A stretch of DNA of 15,266 nucleotides from Mariprofundaceae bacterium (GCA_030950835.1 JAUZQU010000178.1:1-15266), one strand, 5' to 3'; counted from the stretch's first letter, positions 1 through 7,316 are shown. Numbers and translations: made by a program. The notes: generated by a model not told the origin, from the sequence alone.

Positions 1-247
1 TTACATCTTCATAATGACGAACTCTGCTGATGAGTATTTCCGCTTCAACAATCAATTCAAATAAAGTTTGACGCTCATCGTTGTGTAAACGTGTGTCGGT
101 AAGTAAGGCTTGGGCAGTTTTGATGGCTTGTTCAGGATTACCATTGTGTAAATAGGTGCGTACAGCTTGTGCTTTTTCGCCAGCAGCCCATAAAGGGGTG
201 CTACAAAGGATGCAGGTGAGACATAATACAACACGGAAAAGAAGCAT
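1..247 (-). CDS. Exported TPR-like protein, N-terminal fragment (runs off left edge)
   Basis: The reading frame starts with ATG at 247-245 and stays open to the window edge, giving 82 residues. Residues 1-20 form a signal peptide: a hydrophobic stretch (LLFRVVLCLTCIL) ending in a likely signal peptidase I site around LWA-A. The mature part begins with a helix pair of tetratricopeptide style (YLHNGNPEQAIKTAQALL), which suggests a periplasmic protein-interaction or assembly role. The start is 54 nt downstream of the NtrC-type regulator on the same strand, so the two may be cotranscribed. The Shine-Dalgarno is weak. Cysteines at 9, 12 and 15 do not make a good lipobox. The family cannot be named from this fragment. 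The coding frame is clear, the TPR assignment moderate. Confidence 0.6.
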   Translation of the reverse strand, partial: MLLFRVVLCLTCILCSTPLWAAGEKAQAVRTYLHNGNPEQAIKTAQALLTDTRLHNDERQTLFELIVEAEILISRVRHYEDV

Positions 248-300
248 AACCCATTATCGCAAGAGTAGTGCCGCTTTTATCCAAGCTGGTGTTGGGTCAT

Positions 301-1692
301 TTATGCGAGTGGGGCGAGTTTCTTCTTTTTGATCTTTTCGACTAAGGTGGTGCGATTCATGGATAAAAACTTAGCAGCACGATTTTTGTTCCAGCCAAAG
401 CGCTCTAAAGCACTGGTTAAAAGATGGCTTTCGAATTCTTCAACAATGCCTTTAAAATCAATGGTATTATGTTCATCTACATTGATAGTGTAACCTTGAA
501 CAGCACGCTCTGTGGCATCCAACATACGCGAGGGAAGGTCACTAATGTCGATTTCGCCACTGCGTTTTAAGGTGGTGACACGCTCGATTAAGTTTTGCAA
601 TTCACGCACATTGCCTGGCCAGCGATAACGCAACATCACCTCTTGGACGGCTTCTGATATGCCATAAATTTGACTCTTTTTGAGGAGATTGAAATGATTC
701 AAGAAGTGTTCCGCCAACAATATGACATCATCACCCCTTTCGCTCAGTGAAGGTAGGGTAAGTGGAATCACATTCAAACGGTAGTACAAATCTTGACGAA
801 AACGCCCCTCATTGATTTCTTCTTCTAAATCCCGATGGGTGGCTGCAACCACACGCACGTCCACATGAATACTTTGATGGCTGCCTACAGGTTCAAAACA
901 ACGTTCTTGCAATACCCTCAGCAATTTCACCTGCAATTTCGGGCTCATATCACCAATTTCATCTAAAAATATCGTACCACCGTGGGCAACTTCAAAACGC
1001 CCTGCACGCGCCCTAACTGCACCTGTAAAAGCGCCTTTAACATGCCCAAACAACTCAGATTCCAACAATTCCTCTGGAATAGCGCCGCAATTGATAGAAA
1101 TAAAGGGTTTATCCATGCGGTCACCAGATTGGTGCAACATGTTGGCAAGCACTTCTTTACCCGTGCCTGACTCACCTGTAATCAATACCGTGCTGTCTGA
1201 ATTTCCCAGCATGACTGCGGTTTCGCGTATACGCTGAATGCGGTCAGACTGTCCAATAAGACCGCGTTGGTTTTGTTCTGTTTTGAGGGTTTGTTTGAGT
1301 TCGCTATGTTCTTGTTTGAGTTGACGCTTTTGCAGCAGTGATTTGATGCGAACAAGTAACTCATCAGGATTAAAGGGTTTTTTAAGGAAATCATCTGCGC
1401 CCAACTCCATCGCTTCTACAGCAGATGAAACTTCGGAATAACCTGTCATTAAAATAATGCCCATATCTGGGTCGCTGGCTTTGAAAGACTTGAGCAAATC
1501 TAAGCCGCTACCGTCAGGCAAACGAATATCCAGCACTGCAACATCAAACTTACCTTTTTCAACCGCGTCTTTAGCACGCATACTATTGTGGGCAGAAGTG
1601 ACATGGAATTTAGCAAGCTCTAAAGATTCTTGTAAGGTTTCTCTCAGCTCTTCTTCATCATCAACGAGCAGGATATATGCAGATTGCTTCAA
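301..1692 (-). CDS. NtrC-family sigma-54-dependent response regulator
   Basis: This 463-residue protein has the classical three-part layout. The receiver domain (about 5-120) has acidic D11/D12, phospho-acceptor D55, T83 and K105. The AAA+ domain (about 143-380) has Walker A GESGTGKE (173-180), the sigma-54 contact loop GAFTGA (220-225), Walker B IFLDEIGD (241-248), arginine-finger region FRQDLYYR (298-305) and WPGNVREL (358-365). A Fis-type helix-turn-helix fills about 433-459. It should activate RNA polymerase-sigma54 at distant promoters after phosphorylation by an unseen kinase. Translation starts at TTG (1690-1692), supported by AAGGAG 6 nt upstream and by the receiver fold beginning right after it. 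Fis-domain regulators of this shape include FlrC/FleR, AtoC and ZraR; the target genes cannot be told. A TPR-like exported protein follows. Confidence 0.93.
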   Translation of the reverse strand: MKQSAYILLVDDEEELRETLQESLELAKFHVTSAHNSMRAKDAVEKGKFDVAVLDIRLPDGSGLDLLKSFKASDPDMGIILMTGYSEVSSAVEAMELGADDFLKKPFNPDELLVRIKSLLQKRQLKQEHSELKQTLKTEQNQRGLIGQSDRIQRIRETAVMLGNSDSTVLITGESGTGKEVLANMLHQSGDRMDKPFISINCGAIPEELLESELFGHVKGAFTGAVRARAGRFEVAHGGTIFLDEIGDMSPKLQVKLLRVLQERCFEPVGSHQSIHVDVRVVAATHRDLEEEINEGRFRQDLYYRLNVIPLTLPSLSERGDDVILLAEHFLNHFNLLKKSQIYGISEAVQEVMLRYRWPGNVRELQNLIERVTTLKRSGEIDISDLPSRMLDATERAVQGYTINVDEHNTIDFKGIVEEFESHLLTSALERFGWNKNRAAKFLSMNRTTLVEKIKKKKLAPLA

Positions 1693-1698
1693 AATGAA

Positions 1699-1704
1699 CT
1701 CCTT
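1699..1704 (-). promoter_or_regulatory. Ribosome binding site deciding the TTG start of the NtrC-type regulator
   Basis: Read on the minus strand this is AAGGAG, followed by a 6-nt spacer and TTG at 1692-1690. No ATG in this frame would keep the first beta strand of the receiver domain, so the site fixes the TTG as start. Confidence 0.75.
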
Positions 1705-1731
1705 TGCTGTTGAACCCTAAAACCAGCTCAA

Positions 1732-1785
1732 GTCAAAATAATGACGCGACTAGAGAAATTGGCAAGCCTTTGTTTTAATTTTGAC
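1732..1785. repeat. 8-bp inverted repeat between recQ and the NtrC-type gene
   Basis: GTCAAAAT at 1732-1739 is matched by its exact reverse complement ATTTTGAC at 1778-1785, with 38 nt between. It lies in the 97-nt gap upstream of the response regulator. The spacing is long for a hairpin terminator, and neither arm is followed by a T-run on the minus strand. It could be a paired protein-binding site or chance in AT-rich DNA. Confidence 0.3.
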
Positions 1786-1789
1786 GCTT

Positions 1790-3589
1790 TTAAGGCTGAT
1801 GTTCTGATAAACATTGTAAAAAAGCGTCGCCAAAACGTTCAAGCTTGACTTGACCAACCCCAGAAACACCCAGCATGGCTTCTTTATGCTGTGGTTTTTG
1901 TTGCACCATATCCAACAATGTAGCATCACCAAATACAATATAAGGCGGCACATTCAAATCATCAGCAATGGACTTTCTTAAGCTACGTAAGGCTTCAAAT
2001 AAAGCTTGGTCTTGGTTTGTTTGCGGCTGTTGTTGGTTTGCTGTTGTTTGTTTCTTCGATTTTTTAAGTGTGGGACGTGGCTTGGCAAGTTGTAAACCTA
2101 TGTCACCTTTGAGCAAAGGCAGGGAAGTTTTGGTGAGTTTTAACACGGCATAATTCGCCACATCTTGAAACAAAAATCCACGATGTATCAATTGGCGGAT
2201 AATATGGCTCCATTGGGCTTGGGTTTTATCCTGACCAATGCCATAGGTGGATAATTGATGGTGTTGCATGTTGCGAATGCGCTCGTGATTCAAACCGCGC
2301 AAGACATCAATCACATACTTGATACCAAAACCTTGCTGTAAACGGTAGACACAAGACAATACCTTTTGCGCATCTTCTTGGGCATTGTAGACTTCAGGTG
2401 GCTCTAAACAAATATCACAATTACCACAATCTTCTTCACGCTCTTCATCAAAATAGTTCAATAATACTTTGCGCCTACATATCACAGCTTCGGAAAAGGC
2501 TATCATGGCGTTGAGCTTGTGTAGTTCGATGCGGCGTTGCTGCTGATTTTCACTTTGCTCAATCAAACGCCTTGCCAATACCATGTCTTGGCTGCCTGAA
2601 AGTAATAATGCTTCAGCGGCTAAACCATCACGCCCTGCTCGCCCTGTTTCTTGATAATAACCTTCAATATTTTTTGGTAAATCATAATGCACTACAAAGC
2701 GGACGTTGGGTTTATCAATGCCCATACCAAAAGCGACGGTCGCGACTACAATTTGGAGTTGATCACGCAAAAATGATTCTTGTACTTCAGCCCGTTGCTC
2801 AGATGGTAAACCTGCATGATAAGCGGCTGCTGAAAAGCCATCTTGCTGTAGTTTGAGGGCAACTTCCTCCACCCGTTTGCGGCTTAAAGCATAAATAATG
2901 CCTGAGTTACCTTTGTTTTGAGCCAGAAATTGGCTGAGTTGTTGATAAGGCTGATGTTTCTCCAGTACAGTATAACGAATATTAGGGCGATCAAAGCTGC
3001 TAACATGCTGTTTTGCCTGCTCTAAGCCCAAAACTTGCACAATATCCGTGCGCGTTTGACTATCCGCCGTGGCAGTGAGCGCAATCAGGGGCACATCGGG
3101 GAAGTGTTGCCTTAATGCCGATAAACGGTTGTATTCAGGGCGGAAATCATGCCCCCATTGTGAAACACAATGGGCTTCATCAATGGCAAACAACGCGATA
3201 TCAATATCGCTTAAACGCTGCAAAAATTCGGGCGATAAGAGGCGCTCTGGTGCAATGTATAATAAGTCTAAATCATGGGCGTGCAGCGCTGCCAAGACTT
3301 GTTTGGCTTGTTGCGAACCCAGTGATGAGTTGTAATAAGCAGCTTGAATACCATTGTTGGTCAAGGCATCAACTTGATCCTTCATCAACGAAATCAAAGG
3401 GGAAACTACAATCGCAACCCCAGAACGCAGCAAAGCAGGAATTTGAAAACACAGCGACTTACCACCACCAGTGGGCATCAGCACAAAGCTATCTTGACCT
3501 GCAATCACATCATCAATAATGGCTTGTTGGTTGGGTCTAAAGGAGGTGTAACCGAAGTTTTTTTCTAATGCTTGCAGCGACTGGCTGAT
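1790..3589 (-). CDS. recQ: ATP-dependent DNA helicase RecQ (non-canonical start proposed)
   Basis: RecQ unwinds DNA 3'-5' in recombination and fork repair. With the start proposed here it has 599 residues, close to the E. coli length. Motif 0 (FGYTSFRPNQQ, about 12-22) binds adenine through its Gln. Next come Walker A TGGGKS (about 40-45), the DEAH box with CVSQWGHDFRPEY, motif VI QETGRAGRDG, the zinc cysteines C371, C388, C391 and C394, a winged-helix region and a C-terminal HRDC domain after a Gln-rich linker. The first ordinary start, GTG at 3508, would remove motif 0. The frame is open upstream to a TAA at 3638-3640 but has no ATG, GTG or TTG there. AAGGAG at 3596-3601 sits 6 nt before ATC (3587-3589), giving (M)SQSLQALEKNFGY, a normal RecQ beginning. 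Function is certain; the start codon is inferred. Confidence 0.93.
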   Translation of the reverse strand: MSQSLQALEKNFGYTSFRPNQQAIIDDVIAGQDSFVLMPTGGGKSLCFQIPALLRSGVAIVVSPLISLMKDQVDALTNNGIQAAYYNSSLGSQQAKQVLAALHAHDLDLLYIAPERLLSPEFLQRLSDIDIALFAIDEAHCVSQWGHDFRPEYNRLSALRQHFPDVPLIALTATADSQTRTDIVQVLGLEQAKQHVSSFDRPNIRYTVLEKHQPYQQLSQFLAQNKGNSGIIYALSRKRVEEVALKLQQDGFSAAAYHAGLPSEQRAEVQESFLRDQLQIVVATVAFGMGIDKPNVRFVVHYDLPKNIEGYYQETGRAGRDGLAAEALLLSGSQDMVLARRLIEQSENQQQRRIELHKLNAMIAFSEAVICRRKVLLNYFDEEREEDCGNCDICLEPPEVYNAQEDAQKVLSCVYRLQQGFGIKYVIDVLRGLNHERIRNMQHHQLSTYGIGQDKTQAQWSHIIRQLIHRGFLFQDVANYAVLKLTKTSLPLLKGDIGLQLAKPRPTLKKSKKQTTANQQQPQTNQDQALFEALRSLRKSIADDLNVPPYIVFGDATLLDMVQQKPQHKEAMLGVSGVGQVKLERFGDAFLQCLSEHQP

Positions 3590-3595
3590 ATCAAT

Positions 3596-3601
3596 CTCCT
3601 T
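3596..3601 (-). promoter_or_regulatory. Ribosome binding site upstream of the proposed ATC start of recQ
   Basis: On the minus strand this is AAGGAG. An ATT follows with no spacer and an ATC after 6 nt; the latter is normal SD-to-start spacing. A TTG one nucleotide downstream of the SD is out of frame and stops after 9 codons. Confidence 0.65.
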
Positions 3602-3637
3602 AGGTGGTGTGTTTGTCTGGTGCGTCTGTCGTACAGT

Positions 3638-4123
3638 TTAAGCATTATAAATCACACCTTGCATGGCTTGATATTGCTGGAGTACGGCGGCGGCTTGTTG
3701 CTGTTGAATGCCTGTGCTGACTTGAATACCACGCTGTTCTAAGGTTTGTTTCCACTGGGGATGTTTAGGGCCTTCGTCAAAACCGATAGCTTGTGCATCT
3801 GCAGTATTGGCGGCACAAGCAAGATGTTGGATGCCTGACCACGGCAGCGCACCAAAACACATGGCACATGGTTCGCAGCTTGAAAGCAGCTCAAAATCAC
3901 CTTGTTCTTTGAGGTTAAACGTTTGTAAGGTGGCTTGGGCGAGTGTGATGGCGACCATTTCAGCATGCAGGATGGAGCAAGCGCTGGCAACCACGATATT
4001 TAGCCCAACAGCGACTAAAGTATGGTCTTTTCTCGCAAAGATAGCCGCCGCAAATGGTCCGCCAGTGCCATGTTGCACATGAAGTTTGGAGAGTGTGATA
4101 ACAAAGTCCATGCGTGATTCCAA
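3638..4123 (-). CDS. Zinc-dependent nucleoside/guanine-type deaminase (CDA superfamily)
   Basis: The protein deaminates a purine or nucleoside base using one zinc ion. With the TTG start at 4121-4123 it has 161 residues; the zinc site is H53 in LHAEMVAI with the proton-shuttle E55, and C83/C86 in EPCAMC. The C-terminal signature GFDEGPK and the ending GVIYN match proteobacterial 'nucleoside deaminase' proteins related to GuaD and TadA (family knowledge). It sits between purH and recQ on the same strand, which fits purine salvage. The true start is probably upstream: the frame continues to about 4201 and encodes QLPTWLDEI, a stretch I recall from homologues, but has no ATG, GTG or TTG. An ATT at 4199-4201 overlaps the purH stop. 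The coordinates given are the conservative core. The exact substrate is unknown. Confidence 0.82.
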   Translation of the reverse strand: MESRMDFVITLSKLHVQHGTGGPFAAAIFARKDHTLVAVGLNIVVASACSILHAEMVAITLAQATLQTFNLKEQGDFELLSSCEPCAMCFGALPWSGIQHLACAANTADAQAIGFDEGPKHPQWKQTLEQRGIQVSTGIQQQQAAAVLQQYQAMQGVIYNA

Positions 4124-4196
4124 ACTACTAAAATCTTGCGGTTTTGCACATATTTCATCTAGCCAAGTGGGCAGTTGAAAGCCTGAACTGGATGTT

Positions 4197-5759
4197 TTAA
4201 TGCCTGAAATGACGAATACCTGTGTAAATCATGGTTAAACCATGTTCATCCGCCGCCGCGACCACTTCTTCATCACGCATGGAGCCACCAGGTTGAATGA
4301 CTGCCGTTGCCCCTGCTTTTGCCAAGGCATCAACACCATCGCGGAAGGGGAAAAAGGCATCCGAAGCTACGGCCGAGCCTTGAATGGCTTTGCCACCATG
4401 TTCCACGGCAATGTTGGTAGAGTTGATACGGTTCATTTGTCCCGCACCTACACCCAAAGTAACGCCGCCTTTAGCAAAGACAATCGCATTGGATTTAACA
4501 TGTTTGGCAACCGACCAAGCAAACATCATATCTGCCCATTCTTCTTCGCTGGGTTGACGTTTAGTGACCACTTTGCACATCTCACGGGTTAAAATATGGT
4601 CGTCGCGCTCTTGTACCAACAAACCACCACTGACCCGTTTGAATTCTAAACCACCTTGCACCGCTGCGGTGGAAGGGGCTAACAATACACGCAAATTCTT
4701 CTTGGCACTTAAAGCCGTTAAAGCATCATCGCTGTAGCCAGGTGCGATGATGACTTCCATGAAGGTTTGGGCGATGAGCTTGGCTGCTTCAGCTTCTAAA
4801 GGCTGGTTAAAGGCGGCAATACCACCAAAAGCAGAGGTACTATCCGCAGCACGGGCGCGTTCATAAACTTCAGCTTGTGTGCCACTTACGGCAACGCCAC
4901 ATGGGTTGGCATGTTTAACAATCACCGCCGCATTGTCAGAAAAATCGCGTACGCAGGCAAAAGCAGCATCAGCATCGGCGATATTGTTGTAAGACAGGGC
5001 TTTACCTTGCAAGACTTTGCAGTCAGCGAGTGAAACCACAGGGTCTTCAGCATCGGCATAAAAAGCGCCCGCTTGATGTGGGTTTTCTCCATAACGCAGC
5101 TCATCGGCTGTTTTGATGAATTGACGGGTGAAAATATCAGGGAAGGCACGTTTGCTGCCATCGTTGTTCAAGGCTGAGAAATGATTGGCAATAGCACCAT
5201 CATAGGCTGCGGTATGGGCAAAAGCTTTGACTGCCAAACCGCGACGTTTATGTTCATCCAAAGTGTCGTTTTGTAAGGCATGGATAACCATATCATAGTC
5301 ATTAGGGTCAACCACGATGCTGACAAACTGATGATTTTTTGCCGAAGCACGCACCATACATGGGCCACCGATATCAATGTTTTCAATGGCATCCGCAATA
5401 CTACAATCTTTTTGGGCAACGGCTTCTCTAAAGGGGTATAAGTTGACGCAGACCAAATCAATACGTTCGATACCGTGTTCGACCATGGAAGCAAGATCTT
5501 GCGGGTTGTCTCGGCGGGCTAAAATGCCGCCATGTATTTTGGGATTCAGGGTTTTAACACGTCCATCCATCATTTCAGGAAAACCCGTGTAGTCAGCGAC
5601 ATCACGGACTTCAATATTTGCTTGGCGTAGTAAAGCTGCGGTTCCACCTGTGGATAATAAGCTGAAGCCTTGCTGGATTAACTGCTGCGCAAAACCTTCA
5701 ATATGCCGTTTATCCGAGACGCTTAATAATGCATACTTGATATGATGGGCTGATGACAT
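4197..5759 (-). CDS. purH: Bifunctional AICAR transformylase / IMP cyclohydrolase PurH
   Basis: PurH catalyses the last two steps of de novo IMP synthesis: formylation of AICAR with 10-formyl-THF, then ring closure. The 520-residue protein has an MGS-like cyclohydrolase domain first (LSVSDK, STGGTAALL, GFPEMMDGRVKTLNPKIHGGIL). The transformylase domain follows, with LRYGENPHQ (221-229), the catalytic KHANPCG region (K282/H283), SDAFFPFRDG and the typical C-terminal end GIRHFRH. The start ATG at 5759 is preceded by GAGG with a 9-nt spacer and gives the usual length. An in-frame ATG at 5816 would add 19 residues with no family support. It is first in a minus-strand run with the deaminase and recQ, and divergent from the CBS gene. 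Confidence 0.96.
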   Translation of the reverse strand: MSSAHHIKYALLSVSDKRHIEGFAQQLIQQGFSLLSTGGTAALLRQANIEVRDVADYTGFPEMMDGRVKTLNPKIHGGILARRDNPQDLASMVEHGIERIDLVCVNLYPFREAVAQKDCSIADAIENIDIGGPCMVRASAKNHQFVSIVVDPNDYDMVIHALQNDTLDEHKRRGLAVKAFAHTAAYDGAIANHFSALNNDGSKRAFPDIFTRQFIKTADELRYGENPHQAGAFYADAEDPVVSLADCKVLQGKALSYNNIADADAAFACVRDFSDNAAVIVKHANPCGVAVSGTQAEVYERARAADSTSAFGGIAAFNQPLEAEAAKLIAQTFMEVIIAPGYSDDALTALSAKKNLRVLLAPSTAAVQGGLEFKRVSGGLLVQERDDHILTREMCKVVTKRQPSEEEWADMMFAWSVAKHVKSNAIVFAKGGVTLGVGAGQMNRINSTNIAVEHGGKAIQGSAVASDAFFPFRDGVDALAKAGATAVIQPGGSMRDEEVVAAADEHGLTMIYTGIRHFRH

Positions 5760-5881
5760 AAGGTTGTACCTCGGGATATAGGGTAAGTTGTAAATGGACT
5801 GGCGCAAGCTACGCATCGTTAAGGTGAGCGCAATTTAATTAAACAGCGGAAGGTTGGATGGAGAAGTCAACAGGAGGCTGA

Positions 5882-6907
5882 ATGAACACAGCACATACAA
5901 CAACAGCCGATACCTTGTTATCGGAAGTGTTCCAACACCATAGTAACCACGCTTTGACAGTGCTCGAAGATGAAAAAGTGGTGGGCGTCATACAAATGCG
6001 CGATTTTTTAATGGCTTCAGTACAATATGACAGTTTAGATGGTCTGTTGGTCTCTGATTATATGATTGAAGACGTGATCAGCATTGAACATACACAAAAC
6101 AATTTACATATTGCCCGAAAGTTCGCGAATCATAAAATAAAATCGTTGATTATGACCGATCATGGTGTGTATACAGGTTGTTTGGAGCCGCAGGATGTTA
6201 TCATTGGTTTGCCCAGTAGTTTGTTGGGCTTCTTTCAAGCAGCCAATCAGAATATGATTGTGAATCCTTATACCGTATCACCGCAAACGTTGGTGAAAGA
6301 AGCTATTTCTTTGATGGCGCGTTGCCGCATCAGTTGTTTGCCTGTAGTGGATGACGCAGGTAAAGCTTTGGGTATGTTTAGTGAGTCTGATGCGGTGAGG
6401 TGTGTGTATCAAACGCAAACTGAGTTGTCGGTTGGCGAAGTGATGACAAAACCTGCTTTAACTTGTGCCTCGGATGCATCCTTGCGCCAATGTTGGGATT
6501 TGATGTTAGAGACTAAAGTGATGAAGCTTCTCATGGTGCATGCCGATGGACGTTTGCATGGGTTGTTGACGGTCACTGACGTGCTGGTGGGTTTATGCCG
6601 CAGTTTGTTATCCACATTTCAAGTGTATCACTGCCCTGATACGGCAGATATGATGTTGGAATGGCGCAAAAGTGGCATGATTATGGCGGTGAGCGAAGGT
6701 GTACATGCGCGACTGGGTTATACCGCTGAAGAACTGGTCGGTTTAACTTGGCAGCAAGGTTGTTTGAAAGAAGATATGAAGGCGTTGTTGGCATTGCCTA
6801 AAGGGGCATCACATGCCTTTTTGTGGGCGTTAGAGGGGGCTGCACTGCCTTTTGTTGCCACACGAGATAGTGAGCAAGCGTGTATGTTCTGGCGTTTGGA
6901 TGCTTAG
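5882..6907 (+). CDS. Four-CBS-domain protein with C-terminal PAS-like domain
   Basis: A 341-residue protein, probably cytoplasmic. CBS domains lie at about 8-48, 57-110, 126-178 and 184-240, making two Bateman modules; these usually bind adenine nucleotides or similar ligands. Each pair is followed by a similar helix, GLPSSLLGFFQ (109-119) and GLCRSLLSTFQ (237-247), pointing to an internal duplication. Residues about 262-341 resemble a short PAS domain (MIMAVSEGVHARLGYTAEEL). There is no catalytic or DNA-binding domain, so it is likely a sensor or adaptor. The start ATG has AGGAGG 4 nt upstream and an in-frame TGA immediately before it, so the short first CBS domain is genuine. It ends in tandem stops TAG TAA. 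The cyclic-nucleotide gene downstream is on the same strand. The partner and ligand are unknown. Confidence 0.85.
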   Translation: MNTAHTTTADTLLSEVFQHHSNHALTVLEDEKVVGVIQMRDFLMASVQYDSLDGLLVSDYMIEDVISIEHTQNNLHIARKFANHKIKSLIMTDHGVYTGCLEPQDVIIGLPSSLLGFFQAANQNMIVNPYTVSPQTLVKEAISLMARCRISCLPVVDDAGKALGMFSESDAVRCVYQTQTELSVGEVMTKPALTCASDASLRQCWDLMLETKVMKLLMVHADGRLHGLLTVTDVLVGLCRSLLSTFQVYHCPDTADMMLEWRKSGMIMAVSEGVHARLGYTAEELVGLTWQQGCLKEDMKALLALPKGASHAFLWALEGAALPFVATRDSEQACMFWRLDA

Positions 6908-6919
6908 TAACAGCGTGGA

Positions 6920-6943
6920 TGAAACATCAATATTGGTGTTTCA
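6920..6943 (+). other. Hairpin between the CBS gene and the cNMP-binding gene
   Basis: A 10-bp stem (6920-6929 with 6934-6943; one G-U pair at 6927/6936) closes on the tetraloop ATAT (6930-6933). It lies 13 nt after the CBS stop. An A-run rather than a T-run follows it, so it is not a standard intrinsic terminator on this strand. It could protect an mRNA end, act as an attenuator or be a palindromic operator. Confidence 0.45.
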
Positions 6944-6968
6944 AAAAACTTAAGCTACACTCACGCTT

Positions 6969-7316
6969 ATGGCATTAAATGATCAAGAACTTATGTATGT
7001 CTATCATGGGCTTAACCAAGCATACCCTGAAGATTTACACATTGCGCGACCTCTGATTCAGATGTTGCAAGCCAAGGGCAAAGATGCTGTTGCTCGTGAG
7101 TTTGCCATGAATATGGCGAGACGTATGCTCGCTCTGGGTTATTCAAGCAATGCCTTGGCATTTTTAGGCATTTGTGAAATGCTCAAACACCCCAATACCG
7201 ACGAAATCAACTCCATGAAAACCAGGGCTGAGTTAACCTCTGGGCATACCCACAGCTCAGATGAGGAACGCCATGTTTTTACGGTGATTGAAGCATTATC
7301 CGATAGGGAAGCGTGA
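6969..7316 (+). CDS. N-terminal helical segment of an interrupted cNMP-binding protein
   Basis: A 115-residue, strongly helical segment ending at an in-frame TGA (7314-7316). There is no catalytic motif. Two helix pairs around 20-75 (ARPLIQMLQAKGKDAVAREF and SSNALAFLGICEML) look TPR-like. The last residues, VIEALSDREA, match the helix that normally opens a cyclic-nucleotide-binding domain, and that domain continues in the same frame straight after the stop. No clear Shine-Dalgarno precedes the ATG at 6969. As a separate protein this would be only a helical fragment; it reads better as the first third of the gene described for 6969-8072. Confidence 0.6.
   Translation: MALNDQELMYVYHGLNQAYPEDLHIARPLIQMLQAKGKDAVAREFAMNMARRMLALGYSSNALAFLGICEMLKHPNTDEINSMKTRAELTSGHTHSSDEERHVFTVIEALSDREA
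7314..7316 (+). other. In-frame TGA interrupting the cNMP-binding gene
   Basis: TGA between GCG (Ala) and GAG (Glu). It falls in the entry helix of the first cyclic-nucleotide domain, not in a redox motif. No convincing selenocysteine-insertion hairpin follows. Confidence 0.8.

Noticed and set aside
52..234. 60-residue minus-strand open frame at the left edge
   Set aside because: It overlaps, in another frame, the signal-peptide-bearing frame that starts at 247 and stays open to the edge; the latter has the better N-terminus.
1693..1789. Sigma-54 (-24/-12) promoter upstream of the NtrC-type gene
   Set aside because: No GG-N10-GC arrangement close to consensus on the minus strand.
4242..4592. 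Plus-strand open frame inside purH
   Set aside because: Antisense shadow of a highly conserved gene; no domain and no ribosome binding site.
5760..5816. Longer PurH starting at ATG 5816
   Set aside because: The added 19 residues do not resemble PurH, and ATG 5759 has a Shine-Dalgarno and gives the usual length.
5817..5881. Promoters in the purH/CBS divergent gap
   Set aside because: TTGACT on the minus strand (about 5865-5870) has its best -10 (TTTAAT) 21 nt away, too far; no convincing pair was found in either direction.
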